A DNA stretch of 64,000 bases from assembly GCF_017654505.1 (NCBI RefSeq), contig NC_054545.1, positions 9,345,427 to 9,409,426 on the forward strand, read 5' to 3'. The position numbers and the translations under genes are program-made. Shown here piece after piece: positions 38,401 to 52,859 of this stretch (position 1 is the first letter of the stretch; every line of letters begins with the position of its first letter). Below the pieces are notes generated by a model, which was not told where the DNA came from, made no database searches, and was given only the letters and a program-made list of their open reading frames with translations. The DNA comes from Polyodon spathula (Eukaryota; Chordata; Actinopteri; Acipenseriformes; Polyodontidae).

Positions 38401-41400
38401 TTAATCAAAGTGATGGGCTGAAGGATGGTCCTGTAGTAACTAATTGCTGTGTGTGATCTTAAAAGCACACAGCAATTAGTGTGGCATGACTGGTATTACA
38501 TTTTCTTGCTTTGTATGTAAAATACAGGGTGAAAACTTGAAAATACAGAATAAAAAAACAGTTTGTTTATTATACATCCGATTAAATTGGATGAAGGCGT
38601 CTGACAAATAAATACGTATTAATAAATATTTCTAAAAAGTGACCTTTAAACTGGGGAGATAAAATAATTGCTATAAAACAACAAAGGCCAGTTTATCTGT
38701 GAAAACATAGTGCTTCTTTCACTCTTAAAATGCTTGTCAGATAAATAAATAATGCTTATTGAATAGAGACATATTTTGAGTATAAAAGGCTACTGTTTCA
38801 ATGTGTATGAGTTTTGGAATTAGCTTTTGAACCACATGAACAGCATTTAGATGTGAACTCTGTAACTACTCTTAATTTGTATCTCCAATAATTATGTTTT
38901 TTGCCAACTGCGAGTAGCAATTTTACACTATTTGATTCAAACATTATTTGAAGAGTTTATCAATGACCCCAAAACAACTAACTTCAGTGAAATGCCAAAA
39001 CAGCAATTACTGTCATTTGTATACATATTCAAGTGAAAAGGCTTTAATTACCCTCTGCTGTTTCTTTGGTGAAATCAGCAGAGATCGGAGCCAGCTGGGG
39101 TCCTTGCCCTATTAAAATGTTTCAGGCTCTGTAATCCTTTAAAAAGTTAATGTGTAACTTAAATTCAGACTGATGCTATTTCCTACTTTCTTATCTCATT
39201 TTGTGAAAAACTGCAAGGGTTAGTTTGTTTTATTTTTTAAATAATAATAATTAAAGAAATACAATTTCACAAGAAGAAAGCATTGTTTGTATGATGAAAA
39301 GTAAACAACGAAACATGTAATAATTGGCTTTATCTTCTTACCTATACAACTCTAAACGAAATAATATCTATTGTTCACAGCCAGAACTAGAACTCTGCGA
39401 TTAGCATCAATTCGAGGACACACCATGTCATATTTATTACAAGCTTTTTTTGGTAGGTAATATTGTCTAAAAAAGAAAAAAAAAACATGTTGTACATATA
39501 CTGTAGATATCGCACACCTTTTCTCCAGATGTATGTGCACCTATAGATTTTGACCAATTTCCATTTAATTCCACCTCTTGTCAGTAAAACCTCCTGCACT
39601 GTACAGCAGGAATTGTCTTCTTATTCCACACATTTTACACCACATAATCTATTCATGTCTGTAAGTCTTCACTCATACATTTCACCAATGATTTCACTTA
39701 AAAAATCTTTTGTAGATCTGTTTATCATTTTTCATTTGTCCAATTATTAAGAAGCTTGTTGACTTCCATTTTTTTTTTTTCCCGGCACTGGTTCAATATC
39801 TAAATCGAAGAGGAGAACACTTTTGTTCCTCCAGAGGATCGTGCCCTGAGAAACCTTGACATGCACAAAGGCAGCCCTACACAAAGTTGCCCTGCTGAGA
39901 ACGATAACGTCACCCATGGGATTGCCAAGATTATCTCCGTCAGGCACTTGGACAGAATGCAGTCAAATGATGCATCATGCAGTCATTTTCTGGGAGAAAA
40001 TCAATTTCTTTACCAGGTCGCTATTTGCTTTTCAAAGTGCCCTTGTAGTCTTTGCCGCTGAGCATTTATCAATTTAAATGTTGTAAATTGATAATGTTTC
40101 TGCACGCCTTGTACCTTCCATGAGTTATTTTGGTACTTTTGTTTTTAACACATTTTGCAAACCCCTGCAGACTTAAAATCAGATATTGATCAATAGACAC
40201 AAGGTGAACGTTCTACGAATTTTCTTTAAAGATATTTTAGATTTTTTTTTTTTTTTATAAAATTCCAAGCATACTGGATATCAATATATACAAAGCCCCA
40301 AAGTCAGGATTTTAGAAAAAGATCAAATAAAAAGCATTGGATATTTGAATATGTTTTAGGAGTACAAATCAGTACAGTACAAATCAACATTTCCACGCAG
40401 ACCTTATCAGTAGAATCAATAAAATGCATTTTTAATAGGACTTAAGATACCTCATTTAAAACACTTAAACAGGATATACAAACAATCCCTTCTTGAATCT
40501 TCATGACAATAGGAACGTCATGCCATGGTATCTATGTCACAGAATGTGCACTCTCTTTTTGCAGATTACATTTGTTTGTTTGTTTTCCCATTACAGCCTA
40601 CACATACAGATACATACTTTTTGGGGCTACATTGATTATGCGTTAAGCTGGTCAGGTGTGTCACTTTTAAAAGCACTTCTCTTTGTAAGCTTCACTGTAA
40701 TCAAAATTTATTTGCACATTAACACCTATGCAAGGTACTGCATTAGTGACATTCCGAAATGTTTAAAACAGTCAAGTGCATGTTTCTGTAAATTGCCTCT
40801 TTTGTTTTATGTAGTGGCTCAACTAAAGCATTCCTAACCTTAAATTAGTCAGTGGCCCTCATCTCCGCTCTCTAAAAAACACAATTTTTTATTTTTTATT
40901 ATTTAGTTCAATCCAAATTCATATCGGAAAATATATAAGACACCCTTACTATGTATTTAATATTGTTCTGCCTTACTAGGGTTTAAGGTTCGTTTTAAAT
41001 TATACACAATTAAATGCAAATATTTCTTAATTTTTCAGAGTAAAAAAAAGTCCTACGCTGTTATAAATTCCTTCACCAGTTAAAATGGAAAACGGACACA
41101 ATAAATCTTCATAGCCTTTTAATTCCTTGTAGTTATCAACAGTATACTGTGCTGGAAATGCAAGCTCCACTATCTCTCCGGGCTAAGTTAATTAAAGCAC
41201 TTCATACAAACCTCTGTGCATGTAGATTCTGAGGTACTGCAAGCTGGTTTTTAAAACGGTGCAATATATCCCATAACTGCAGTGGCTTAGCTACACTTTA
41301 CTGTCCTGAAGGTTAAAAGAAACTTCCATCCACAAAACTCATTATGGTTTCATTTACATTAGTTTTGTTTTTCAGGTAAATTCAGGCAATGCAGAGAATC

Positions 41401-43513
41401 TCAATTTAAGGTGATTCAAATACTAAAGTTATTAATATTTTTAATTTAATTATTTAAAGAGTGTTAGTAATTAGATCTGCCACCACTTAGATCAATTGAA
41501 TAGAACCCAATGTCTGCCAATATGAAATATGTCAGCACTACCAGTACTCGGCTAATGTGTTGCTTGTAAGGGGTTAAATAGAGTCCCCATCGAACAGATG
41601 ATAATTCAGATGGCTGCCGTATTCCAGATGCATCAATTTCCTTGAAAATCCAATCCATACATGTGCATATGCTATGCTGGCAGGAGTACTGACTAAAATG
41701 GCCAAAACCCAAAAGCTAATATTCTTTTGGCCAGAATAATGCAATTATTATTTTCCTAGCTATCAACCTAAGCATACAGTGCCATCTGTTATACAAAGCA
41801 AACAGACACATCTCAATTACAGAAAATGCAGTTGCCTTGACAGATCCGGGATTGCAACATTAACTGCAGTGTTTAAATTAAGTTCTAGACTACTATAAAA
41901 TAAATAATCACATCTTACCTTTAAACAGGACATTTGAACTTGTGTATTATGTTTGCAAAACAACCTTTTTTATTATATATGTCGGACACCCTTTACTGTA
42001 TCAAAATAATTACACTATTATGTATATCCCAGCTATGAAAGGAATATTGCATTACTGGAGTGTACTTGGCTTTAGAGCACTGAGACTTGATATTATTATT
42101 TAACTGTAAACGCATAAGACAGCATGGAAGTGTTGAAAGATTAGTTGTTGGAGGTTTCTCAAAACTAGCCAAGAGAGGATTTGCTTTTATTCAGTATTAA
42201 CACCATTTTGAGTTAAATGGAGCTGGGTGTAACACACTGGTAAAATTATAGTTCGGCAGACCGGTAGCAACCATTATAAAGGTTTATAAAAAATACACTC
42301 ATACAGTGAGAAACATATAAATGTGCCAATATGTACAATGTATGAGATACATTTAATTAAGCAAAAAAAAAACGATATCATCTACTTATGGAGGTCATCA
42401 GTACACCCTTTTCATAGTTTAAAAAAATAATTGTTATTTTCATGATATATATATAAATCTTATAGGTAGTCTCCACTGTCACTTACAACTTTTGATCTTA
42501 ATTTTTGTGCCAGAAAAAAGAAATCTAGTACCTTTTTCAACCCTTCGAGTGTAATTTATATTTAAAGTTACAAACCTGGACATCTTAGTCTTAACATATT
42601 GATTGAGACACTGGTTAAGCCGGCAGCAACTTATGTTCTTAAGTTTTTTAATATAAACAAATATTGGAGAAAATTATCTATTATGCAGCTGGGTCTTCCC
42701 TTCCCTTATTACAGTTAGTTAAGTCCTTAATATCCAGCCATACGCACATAAAAAGACCATCAAGATAAGTCCAATATGTTTATAAGGAGCAATGGAACAA
42801 AATTTTACAATTAATTATTTGATTAAAAAAATCATTCATCAATTAATATCAAATGAATTTCCTCTGTGCTGTTAGTCTGGAATGCTCTTTGTCACGTAAT
42901 TTATATATTGATGCCAGTAAAAAAATAATTTAGAAAATGCTTCCAAAGCCAATGAGATAGATAGTTCAATGGTTTACCCACATAAACACATTTTTAAGTC
43001 TTTTCTTGTCTTCGGATGAAGACTGTGTATTCCAACAACAACAGCAAGAGAACCTGTACATTTAATTACAAGGGCTTCACTGAATGTCTCTTTGCCCTTT
43101 GAGATAAATATTTCTTTTTTGTAATTTTGTAATACTATTCTCCTACATCATCTTGAAGCAATATACAGTACCGTATTTATTTCAGAAATTATTTATTTAC
43201 AGTGAAACCCTGCTTACACCCAATTTTACAGCTTGTTGGAGACTGAAACACAGCAATGTCAAGGGATGTGCCCAGGTCACAAAGTAATTGTGTTGTTGAG
43301 TTGGGTATCAAACTGAGTTTTTAGTATGCTTCAGAATAATTAAACAATTGCAGCTATATTTATTTTTTATAGATATTAATACGGATCTAACTAATGCTCT
43401 CTCCTATCAGCTAAAAATGTTGCAAAAGTTTCAGGCAAACACTTGATTACAGCCATGCATTGTTAGAAAGTGTGATGCTCAAGCAAAGGATAATTAACTT
43501 TCAAAGCACTTAC
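35499..43513. other. intron stretch, mostly unique sequence
   Basis: It contains an imperfect 28-bp direct repeat at about 36388-36443 (GTGTCGCAAG units), an (AAAT)n run at about 36909-36930, poly(T) runs, and an unexplained GC-richer stretch at 39780-40070. No coding gene is supported before the exon at 43514. Confidence 0.55.
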
Positions 43514-43603
43514 TTGTGATAGTCCCAAGTAGATAGACACTGTTTCAGAGATGTATAAAAATTTTCCTTCTTTGTTTAGTGCAAATACAAATCCATCCAG
43601 AGA
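43514..43603 (-). CDS. npas3: npas3 internal exon: first part of PAS-A
   Basis: This 90-bp exon encodes 30 residues, beginning [20 protein letters not shown] and ending SIYLGLSQ. That is the start of the PAS-A fold (the beta-strand 'GFVFALN' and the 'YISE' turn typical of bHLH-PAS proteins). The acceptor is strong: a T-rich tract and then CTCTACAG ends at 43604. The donor is CAA|GTAAGT at 43513-43508, a near-consensus 5' splice site. Both borders are in phase 0. The next exon in transcript order starts at 920 with VELTG, and the joined frame reads YLGLSQ-VELTG, as in vertebrate NPAS3. The exon is too short and lacks an in-frame start, so simple ORF calling misses it. PAS-A mediates dimerisation with ARNT-family partners in the nucleus. 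Confidence 0.96.
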
Positions 43604-44715
43604 CTGTAGAGATAAAACAAACAAAAAAAGAGAACTGTTAGGAACTCACTCAGCAAAGACAGGACAAATCTCACAACAGCTTAAGGCAAAAGTCATCTGC
43701 AAAAGTCACAAAATGCTAGCGCTGGGGTGGCATTTCAAATTATGGCCTTAAGTAGCGAGCATGGTACACAAAGTTGGCTTAGATTTTAATCGATTTTGAA
43801 GAAGAACATTCCTGCCTACTCATGAAAGTTGCAGATCTAACAGCTAAGCATGACTGGGGAAAAGACAGTGATAATGCCCCCTTAACATCTGTAACTTAAA
43901 TGTTAATTGCATCTAAATATAACATGTGATTTTCAATCAATTGATTGATTATATTTATAACTGTTACATGAATTTTTAACAGATTACAGATACTTCATCA
44001 ATTTTGATTTAGTTATTGTAACCCAATACACAAAAGCAACATCCTTGCAAAAACTGCATAACACATATTAGTGCCATAACCTACATACATATGTGGAATA
44101 ACACCTCACACCAAATACACAGTTTCATTAATTGCTTAATGGATTTAAAAATGTAGTTTTGATTGGCTTAGTTAGTCAGAGATGACGCAATGTCTGTCTG
44201 ATTAGGTATTATTGAGTAATTTAAAAATGTAAGACTAAAAACTGTTATATATTATGGCAGCTATGATTACATCTCATTATATACATTGATATAAATACTG
44301 GATAATCAATTCAATAATTACATTTTTGTAACGTGCATAGTCAATAACATTATTTAAGTTTATCAAGGAAACTGCACTGAACGCGCTGCCCTGCTATTTA
44401 CAGATTTACAGTATTTCTGCCAGACAAGCAGTGGGCGTGCTTTTCTTTCCCTGCTCCTGTTAACTAGCATCTGATTTGCTGGTCCCATCCTACCAGCGAA
44501 TCGGTTTTGAAAATGCTTTGTAAGTACACCCCTCTGTGTATTCGATCTAAACAAACAAAAAAGTGTGCCGCCCTGAATGCAGAGCAGGATGATAGGCTTG
44601 TATTCCTGTAAATAAATTGTGCACACTGAAGAAACCTGACTATATACAGTTTGTGCTCTTTGGAGTTTCAAAATGAATGAAAACAATATAATTGAACAAT
44701 ATTCAAAAACGTTAA

Positions 44716-44716
<1 letters not shown>

Positions 44717-44757
<41 letters not shown>
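44717..44757. repeat. (ATT)n microsatellite
   Basis: About 14 ATT units. No retroelement body is recognised next to it. Confidence 0.95.
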
Positions 44758-45224
44758 GTTTTAGACATGGATTTCCGCATTGTGTGTTTCACAGATAGTG
44801 AAGGTTAGGTGGTACAGTATTACCAAGATACAATGCGTGATGCTGCAGCTGTCACTGAATAAAAAAAAACAAACATTTTTCTTAAACTCGTGTCTAGTTT
44901 ATATAGATTACATTCTAAAATACTGTAATCTGTTTGGAATAAATATTTTAGTAACACTCCTGTAGTATGTTAAACTTGCTTTAGGCTTGTTGTAAATGTG
45001 TTTTTTTTTTCTTCTGACACTATAGCAAGGCGTAATTACCCCTCACATTCACAAGCTTTTACTTAACTGCAATGATATTAACATAAATCACGTCGGGGGT
45101 AAGGAATGGAGCAAAAATGTGGGCGATACAATCGTCGATATTTATTCAAACGATTCCATTTTGTGTGCCCAATTAATCAATTGCTATTTGGAGGCTTACC
45201 TGACAGCCCTAAGATAGATATATA

Positions 45225-45336
<112 letters not shown>

Positions 45337-45361
45337 ATTTTGAGAATACACAATTAATTAT

Positions 45362-47150
45362 ACAGATATACTCTATGTACTAAGAAAAAGCAGTTTAAAT
45401 ACGCCAAATGCCTTTGATGAGAAGAACATCCATTTGCAAACAACTGGCAACAAAATAAATAACAAGTCTTTTATATCAACTGAAAAAAGAATGTGTTGTT
45501 TTTACTTATTCTTCTATTACTGCAGGCTACTTCAATCCTAAAGAAATGTTTCCAACAGGCAGCAATTAAGATACTAGGGTCAAAGGAGTTAATTACATAT
45601 TGTCCCCCACTATATATGATAATCTAAGTGCAGTTAACCATGTCTGGATTAAGATGTAACAAAAAACAGGCACAGCTCTAAATTAGTGAACATATTGTTA
45701 AAAAGCTTCCTATTTAAAAGAAACTCAGTCTTTGAGAGATTTGCATATTCCTGGTAAAACACCCTCAGGCTATTTGCAGTCTATAGATATGAAGCTGACT
45801 TTGCAAACTCTCTGTATAAAATTCAGAAAATATACATATTAAATGTTAGGTATTGGGGTTTACATTACTCTAATAATAAATTCAGTATGTGTCTTCATTT
45901 GTCTCCCGACATCAGCACTAGTATAATATTGATACATTCTTCATTTCAGACTATACTTCATGATGAGCAAATCTGCATTTAGCATCCCTCGTAACACATT
46001 AGTGTGTGTACCAGAAAAACCCAATTGAGAAAAATGTGGGCTGAGAATGTAAGGTCTGCTGCTAATCTCTGTGCTAGTTTTTTTGGTTTTTAACAGCAAA
46101 TGTGTAAACTTGCACACTAGGCAATGACAGTTTAAATGAAAATGGGGAAAATATAAATATAATAGACAGTTTTTTGTTATTGTTTCATTTGTAGTTAGTT
46201 TTAAAATGCAGGGTATTAAATATGTTCACATTGCTGCAGTTGATATTTCTTTGTATTCAATCTTTTGTTCATATGTTTTAATTATAATATTTACAGAATC
46301 TGTCTCCTAGATGTATTCAATTTCAACAGTTTTTTTTTCTCCTCTCTCATTTTCATCCAAGCTATAACCACAGGGAAATACAGTCCTGACACCAATCAAA
46401 CCCTCATTGAACTGTGCAGACTGGAGGCTGTTTCTGTAAAGGTGAGGTAAGCTTATATCAATTTGCCCCTCACGATGAAACCCTTCCAGGTGTTTGAAGT
46501 CAGTAGTAGCCACTTCTCTTAACACTTGCACTTTCTTTTTTAAAATAAAAGCCATCTGCAATACTCCAAATCCAATTCTCCAGCGAGCATCACTTCATGA
46601 GGAGCTTCAGAGGTGATAAACTGCCTCTGTTTACAGGCTAACTGCTTTGTAAAGTATGTGATAAATCACAAGGAAACAAACTTCTCATCTATGAGGGAAA
46701 CAGATTATATTAAGAATATTTAATACCATTTATTTAAAAATCGCCATGCTCCTCTGGTTCCCTTGCTATTATAAATAACTTGTGACACCGAAACACGCTG
46801 AAGTGATTCTGTCGACGAGAATAAGCCCCTTTCCAGCATGAAAAGCTCAAATGCAAAGCTAATGTTGACACCTTCCTTTACTGCTGCAGTGCTGACCTTC
46901 TGCTTCTGTTCTACAGCTGGTATCTCAGAACAGGGGAGAAGACAATCTGGAGCTGAGCTGTCAACAGAACTTAAATCCCTTACTGCACTCCCAGGCAAAA
47001 AAAATGTATGTTCCACAGCTAACCCGCAAACTGATTACTTGCAGCAGGGAAGATAAACAGGCAAAGATTGTACCAAAAGCAACACATCAAAATAAATGCT
47101 ACACAGCAGAATGTCATTATGGATTGTGAAATTAAAGTTACTATACGCTG
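45362..47150. other. intron stretch without recognised genes
   Basis: Unique, moderately AT-rich sequence. ORFs at 46307-46561 and 46720-47016 (minus) resemble no protein; no splice-bounded exon of npas3 is visible. Confidence 0.55.
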
Positions 47151-47152
47151 AA

Positions 47153-47217
<65 letters not shown>

Positions 47218-47247
47218 CGGATAATACATTCCAGAGGCAAACAAGTC
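47151..47247 (-). mobile_element. orphan LINE/SINE 3' end with TAA tail, copy 2
   Basis: An (AAT)n tract (47151-47215) is joined to 32 bp (47216-47247) that are the exact reverse complement of 25071-25102. The body is extremely short, as in a strongly 5'-truncated insertion. Confidence 0.65.
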
Positions 47248-50200
47248 CGTTGTCAAGTAAAATAACACTTGCATTTTGATGAAATTCAAAACTTTAGATG
47301 AGTGGATTGCGATGATATAACATGCCCTTTCAACATTCGCTTCTCTAATGGTGAACTTTCATCTGGGAAAGAAATCCCTTACTTGAGAAAGAATACACAA
47401 TGGCTTTATGTCCAAAGTATTTCAGTCTTCCCACCTCTGGGGTCTCTGAGGATCAGCCTTCTAGATTATGAAGCCACTGCAGAACTACTTCCAGAAAACC
47501 AGAGTAAAAAAGTCAGGGGTAAAAGTGACCACCTTGTAGGGTTCATGGACCCAGGAGACTCTGCATCAGTGTGAAAATGTCTTTAATCTTAAAGCCTCAA
47601 GCCTCAGGGTACAGGAGACCTACATACTTTGAAAACCTAAAAACAACTACAATAGGAATATCTTTCAAAGCCTTTATTAGGAAAGATAGTAACTCAATGC
47701 TGACAGTAACCCATGTGTCCTGCCAACCTTCTGCATTTTAGTCTGTGCATGTAGTCTGTATCCATGCTTAGAGGGAGGGATAGAGACATGGGTTTGGCAG
47801 GGTGTGTTTGTGTTTTTGTGTGTGGGGGGTGGTGGTGGTGGTGGGCAAGCCAGTGGATAATTAGTACAGGAGACTTTGAAAGTAAGAAAAAGTTGTGAGG
47901 CAGTGTCTCGATTATATAATAAATCTTTATGGCTTGAGTTATCTTTAGCTGGGCAAGATATCCTATACTTGCCAAACCAAGACAACACATTGATCAGCTG
48001 GCAGTGTCTTGAGTACAGTAGTCAAAATTGAGTATCAAAGACAGAGAAACTGGCTATAAAATCTTAATCTTTAGGAAACACCAAGCACTCAATGCTATAG
48101 TACCCACTGCTATTAGGTAAGCTGTCTTTCAATGTATCTTTAAAAAGCAACTGAATACTAAATTGCAACTTTCTATAGGTAGAGTTTTCCTTTTTCTCCT
48201 TCATGTTTCAAGAAGAATGCAATCCTGGCAGTGCTAGCACTGGGTACCAGTAGTTGGAGATGCTCAGGTGCCTTGGCTCGGAAGGAATGATTTTACTCAA
48301 CCAGGCAGTGAGTGGGGGATCAGTATTAAATGATGACAATGGCTTGGTTTACATGCGCATGAAAATCGACTCTACAGTCATGACTGTGTGACGTTGTCAC
48401 ACAAATACATCGTGAAACAGCAAAAGGATGTCCTTTTGGCAGCGCAAATTTAAGGGCAGGGTCAATCGCTTTCTCACGATAAAAATAGCAGTAAAAACCC
48501 ATGTAAACCTGAGCAAGAATCGTGCTTGTGGCTCACAAGATTTCAGCAGTCAAAATCCTGTTCTTCTGACTTAATATCACGTAATCTTCAGCAGAAAGGC
48601 CATACAAAACATACTATTTTATTCAAGCACATCATATCAAACATCTGCACTGCCAAAAGACCGTATTTAAATGAACAATTAAACAGAAAAGTGGTTATTT
48701 TCTAACTTACCACATATAAAGCACTACTTCAAAAATGAAAAACTATAAAAAAATAAACATTTCAAAAGAAGCTAGTGTGCAAACAGATTTATGTACATAC
48801 AAAACTGCAAAAACAAAAGTCGTTTTTAATCTAAAACGAAAGTAACATGATTTCTCTTGTGAGTGTGTCCGTTTTCTCATGAAAATGTTTCTGCTGAAGT
48901 GCTGTGGCTAGCTTCAAGGTGAACTCTCTATTCAAAATAAAAACATGTATTGTAAAAGGTGGTTCTAGTGTTAATGAAATGCAACTTTTATGTGTTCCAC
49001 AAACACACACTCCCGCAAATATAAATTCAAAGTAGTAAAAGTGTACTTAGTAGAAATTATATTTTATAATTTGAGTGTGTGTGTGTGTGTGTGTGTGCTG
49101 GAAAGGTAACCAGACAAACAAGAAGCTAATGAGCGGCATAATTCAGAATGTGTGCGACAACACATGAATTCATTTCTCTTGTTAAGTGTTTTTATCTTCA
49201 TGGCAATGCATGAAGCTCTCCTCTCAATATTCAGAGTTGTTCTTTTCCTACTTAGTAAGCAGACACAGACATTTCAATATCCCCTCAATGACTATCAGCT
49301 CAGTAATCTGCATCGGTATGGCCGATTTTTTTCCTAAATCAGAACTGCACAGCAACGCGTTTCCTGAAAAGTACAGCAAACACGTTGTGAGGAAAACTAT
49401 CATGACTTGTGCGTACAAATGCTGCCATTGTTGGCAAACAGGAATGACACCCTCTAATATCAAGGACACAACAACTGTCAGTTTCCTTTGAGCCTGAAGC
49501 TTTAGTGGGCACTTTAGAGTTCATTAACAAAGCCAGTGGTAGTCTCAGCTCATGGGCTGATTGACTATTAACCTACCATTAACTGTATTAGGTCAGCCAA
49601 TATGGAAAGAGGCATCAGCTCAATGGGCAGCTGGCAGTACAGTCACCAAATGTTTTCTGGGCAGTCCCAGAGCTCTGAACAACAACAAAATATAAAGCAG
49701 GCTTGTAAGATAATGTCTTGCTGTCTGCACATCTAAAAAAAAGTGTGTGTAACATTTTAAGCCAGTGATCCCTTTTTTTGTTTAAATATGTACAGAATTA
49801 GCCAACATGGCCAGTTTTCATAGTCCTGTGATATGTTCTGATTTAAGCAGGTTTTAGGGCATGCCTAATGTGATATATTTAAAGGGTGAAAATGGCAGAA
49901 CTAGCATAATTGTCAGTTAGAGTTTAGTGAATTACAAATCTCACAATTAGCCATTTACAAGGATAAGGAAGCTAAATTTGGATGCAAAGTAAGTACATCA
50001 TCAAAAGCTGCCACATTGCTGAGGGGACTGCCTTATATATTTGCAATTTAAGTCTACCCAGCAAGCCATGTAGAAATGTGCAAATACAGAAGAACATATT
50101 GATTTATTTACTAGGAGTGCTGATAGCTGGTGCAATGTTTAAACCACTAGTCTTCTCTAACTCGTGGATTCAGACTTTTTCTGAACTATTGGGCCAATTT

Positions 50201-52828
50201 TATAGTTATCTCTCAAAAAAAAAAAAAAAAAGCTTATGCAGCCCATGACATATTTATCGGTCCTTTATACTGTGAAGAGACCTGTTTAAGACAGCAATTT
50301 TTTTCCCTAATAAATGAGAATGAGAAGTCAGAAATGTAACAGAAAAGAGAAAAAAGACATCAGAAGATACTACAGTCAAATCAGACGAGGATCAGCAGTT
50401 ATTTTTCACCTTTCTTTAAAGCATGATGATAACTTCAGTTTCTTATTTTTATATTATCTAGGACATCTAAGAGAAATACCAGCCTTTTTGCTGAAAACAA
50501 CAACAACAACAACATAAAAAAAAAAAAAACATAGATATTTGCTTGGTAACATCCAACCACAAACTATAGAATGGTGCAGCAGAGAATAATTTACTAAACA
50601 GGGAATAGTGGTGCGCCTTAAAAAAGGACTCCTTGGGGTTATGAACCAACAATGTAGTTTTTTCTTCCCTGCGTGCTAGGATTTAATTAAGTGATAACAG
50701 TCACCTTGGGGTGACTGCACAAGACAATAATATCTGGGTAAAGAAAAATGCTGAAGAGAGCCGAGTACAGTAGGGTTATCTAACAAAAAGCAATAAAAGG
50801 ATAAGAATGTGGTGGTATTTACATTATATATATATATAAAAAAAACTGTTTTATTTACCTGCTCCAAAAGTAGACTAAGGCAAAAATAAATAAATAATAA
50901 TAACAGATTTGAGTTAACTGTGATCATATGAGGATTACTTATTTAAAAGCTTAGGTGTTTAAATCGTGGCTTAATAAAATAAAATAGCAATACAGACATA
51001 CAAACAAAATGCTTCCTCAACACAGTGAACAGTGGCATTGGGAAGCAGATTACCTGGAATAATTAATCAAAATGAAAACAATAAATCTTACAAATAAGTG
51101 AGTGCTTATGATTGCTTGGAGGATAGAGCACATACAGTAGATTAGATTGTCCATGTTTATAATGAATGCTCTCTTTCGTAATTTTCAGAGTTTATTAACA
51201 TTAGACTTGATTACTGGTAGCTTGATTTTAAAACCAAAAAACACATTCTTGATGCATATTCTTATTCTCCACAGTGAAGGCATGCAGGAAATACAATTAG
51301 AAACAAAATAATTGTCAATAGGGCATAGGGCCCCCATGGGCAGCCAGGATGGCCCTGGTTTGACGTTTGTTCTGGAGGGATATGTGCCTATAATTCCTAC
51401 AGGAAAGTGGGGGGTGAGACTGTTCCTTGTGAAGTATTGGTCTTTTCAATCTTGGATATGGATCTACTGTATGGAAAACACAGTCAATCATTTATTGGGA
51501 TTGAAAAATCTCCTGGTCCTTAAAAAAAAAAGAATAATGTTTTTAAACAAATGATTGACATAGAAAATAATTTATACTGTAGAGTTTATATCTGGGAATT
51601 AAAAAAAATAAAATAAATAGTAAATATTATTTATACAGTATATTGTATTATAGTTCAAAGTAATTTTAGGGACTAAACTGGTGTAGTACATAACTTTGGA
51701 ACAAGTTTTTAAATACATATCCAAGGAAAAATGTGTTTTAAGTGACTTGCAAATTGCCTCAGCTTCAAATGACGCTCAAGGATTAAGCTATAGTTATTTG
51801 TACAAAAGCAGCAGTCATGTAGTTCATTAACTCACAACAAAGTGCACAATGAAACAGCAGAGGATTTACAGTACATTACCAAAATAAAGAAGATTATCAA
51901 TAAGTGTGAACATTATCAAACAATATGAAATCTATTAATTAAATGCTTTCACTAAACAGTATAAACCATTTTTTTTTTTGTTTGTTTGTTTATATTATGC
52001 GTTTCGTAAGGATCAAATAGGGATATCAATAGCACCCATACTTGAAACATATAATCTACAGTATTTACTGTAACAATTACTGGTGTCTGTCTTTCTAACA
52101 AGTAGACATATTCCATATGCAAAGCAGCAACTGTACAGAATAAAGTGGTTTCAAAAAGTAGAAATTTAACATTTAGTCATTTGCATCCAATATGACAAGT
52201 TGCAGAACTTTTAATATTAACCCCATTGTTAATAAGTCTCTTAGCTTGTAATTATTTTACAACAATTTAATGTAGATGTTCTGAACAGGCAATGCTTACA
52301 CTTCAAGTAGCGAGAGGGGGCTCTGAAGAAAATTCCCCAGTTTCCGTGTAATGAAAAGCTGAGGATATACCTTCTGCGTTTTTTCAGCACGATGCTTTCA
52401 CATCCTTTTGTCAAGGGTTTTCAAACTGACAACTTGTAAATTTAAAATACAAAAATGCCCAAAGCGATAACCACCGGCTCTGAGAAACTCCTTCAATAAG
52501 GAGGAGAAAAAGAAGCAGTATAAGCAATGCTTCTTAAGAAATCACACAGGGCCTGACCACCATAGTCTAATTATGCTAATTGCTTCAATGCCCTTGCTTT
52601 ATTTATGCTGAGCGGCTAAGATAAATAAAAGGAAATTGCTTTGGATCTAACTGGATTTATTTCAGAATGCAAACTAGCCCTTGTTTGTTTTGTGATTGCT
52701 GATCTGTTTACATTAAATTCTGCAGGTAATTGCAGTTTTGATTGCACATGTATTTCTCTATGTACAGGTCCCAAGACTGAGTCTGTCTCTTTTTATAATT
52801 AAATGGTTTGTAATACTTAAACTCACTA

Positions 52829-52859
<31 letters not shown>

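Larger units (their letters stand above)
921..43513 (-). other. npas3: npas3 intron between the two PAS-A exons (42.6 kb)
   Basis: The boundaries are set by the GTAAGT donor at 43513 and the CCCCGTAG acceptor ending at 921, so the size is 42,593 bp in phase 0. It holds LINE fragments, SINE-like tails, LTR-like pieces, two MITE-like elements, one copy of a palindromic element, microsatellites, and long repeat-free stretches. Short ORFs inside it lack codon bias, homology I can recognise, and splice context; I treat them as chance. Confidence 0.9.

Noticed and set aside
47019..47289. Poly-Y and poly-L ORFs
   Set aside because: They are translations of the AAT/TAA repeat tail.
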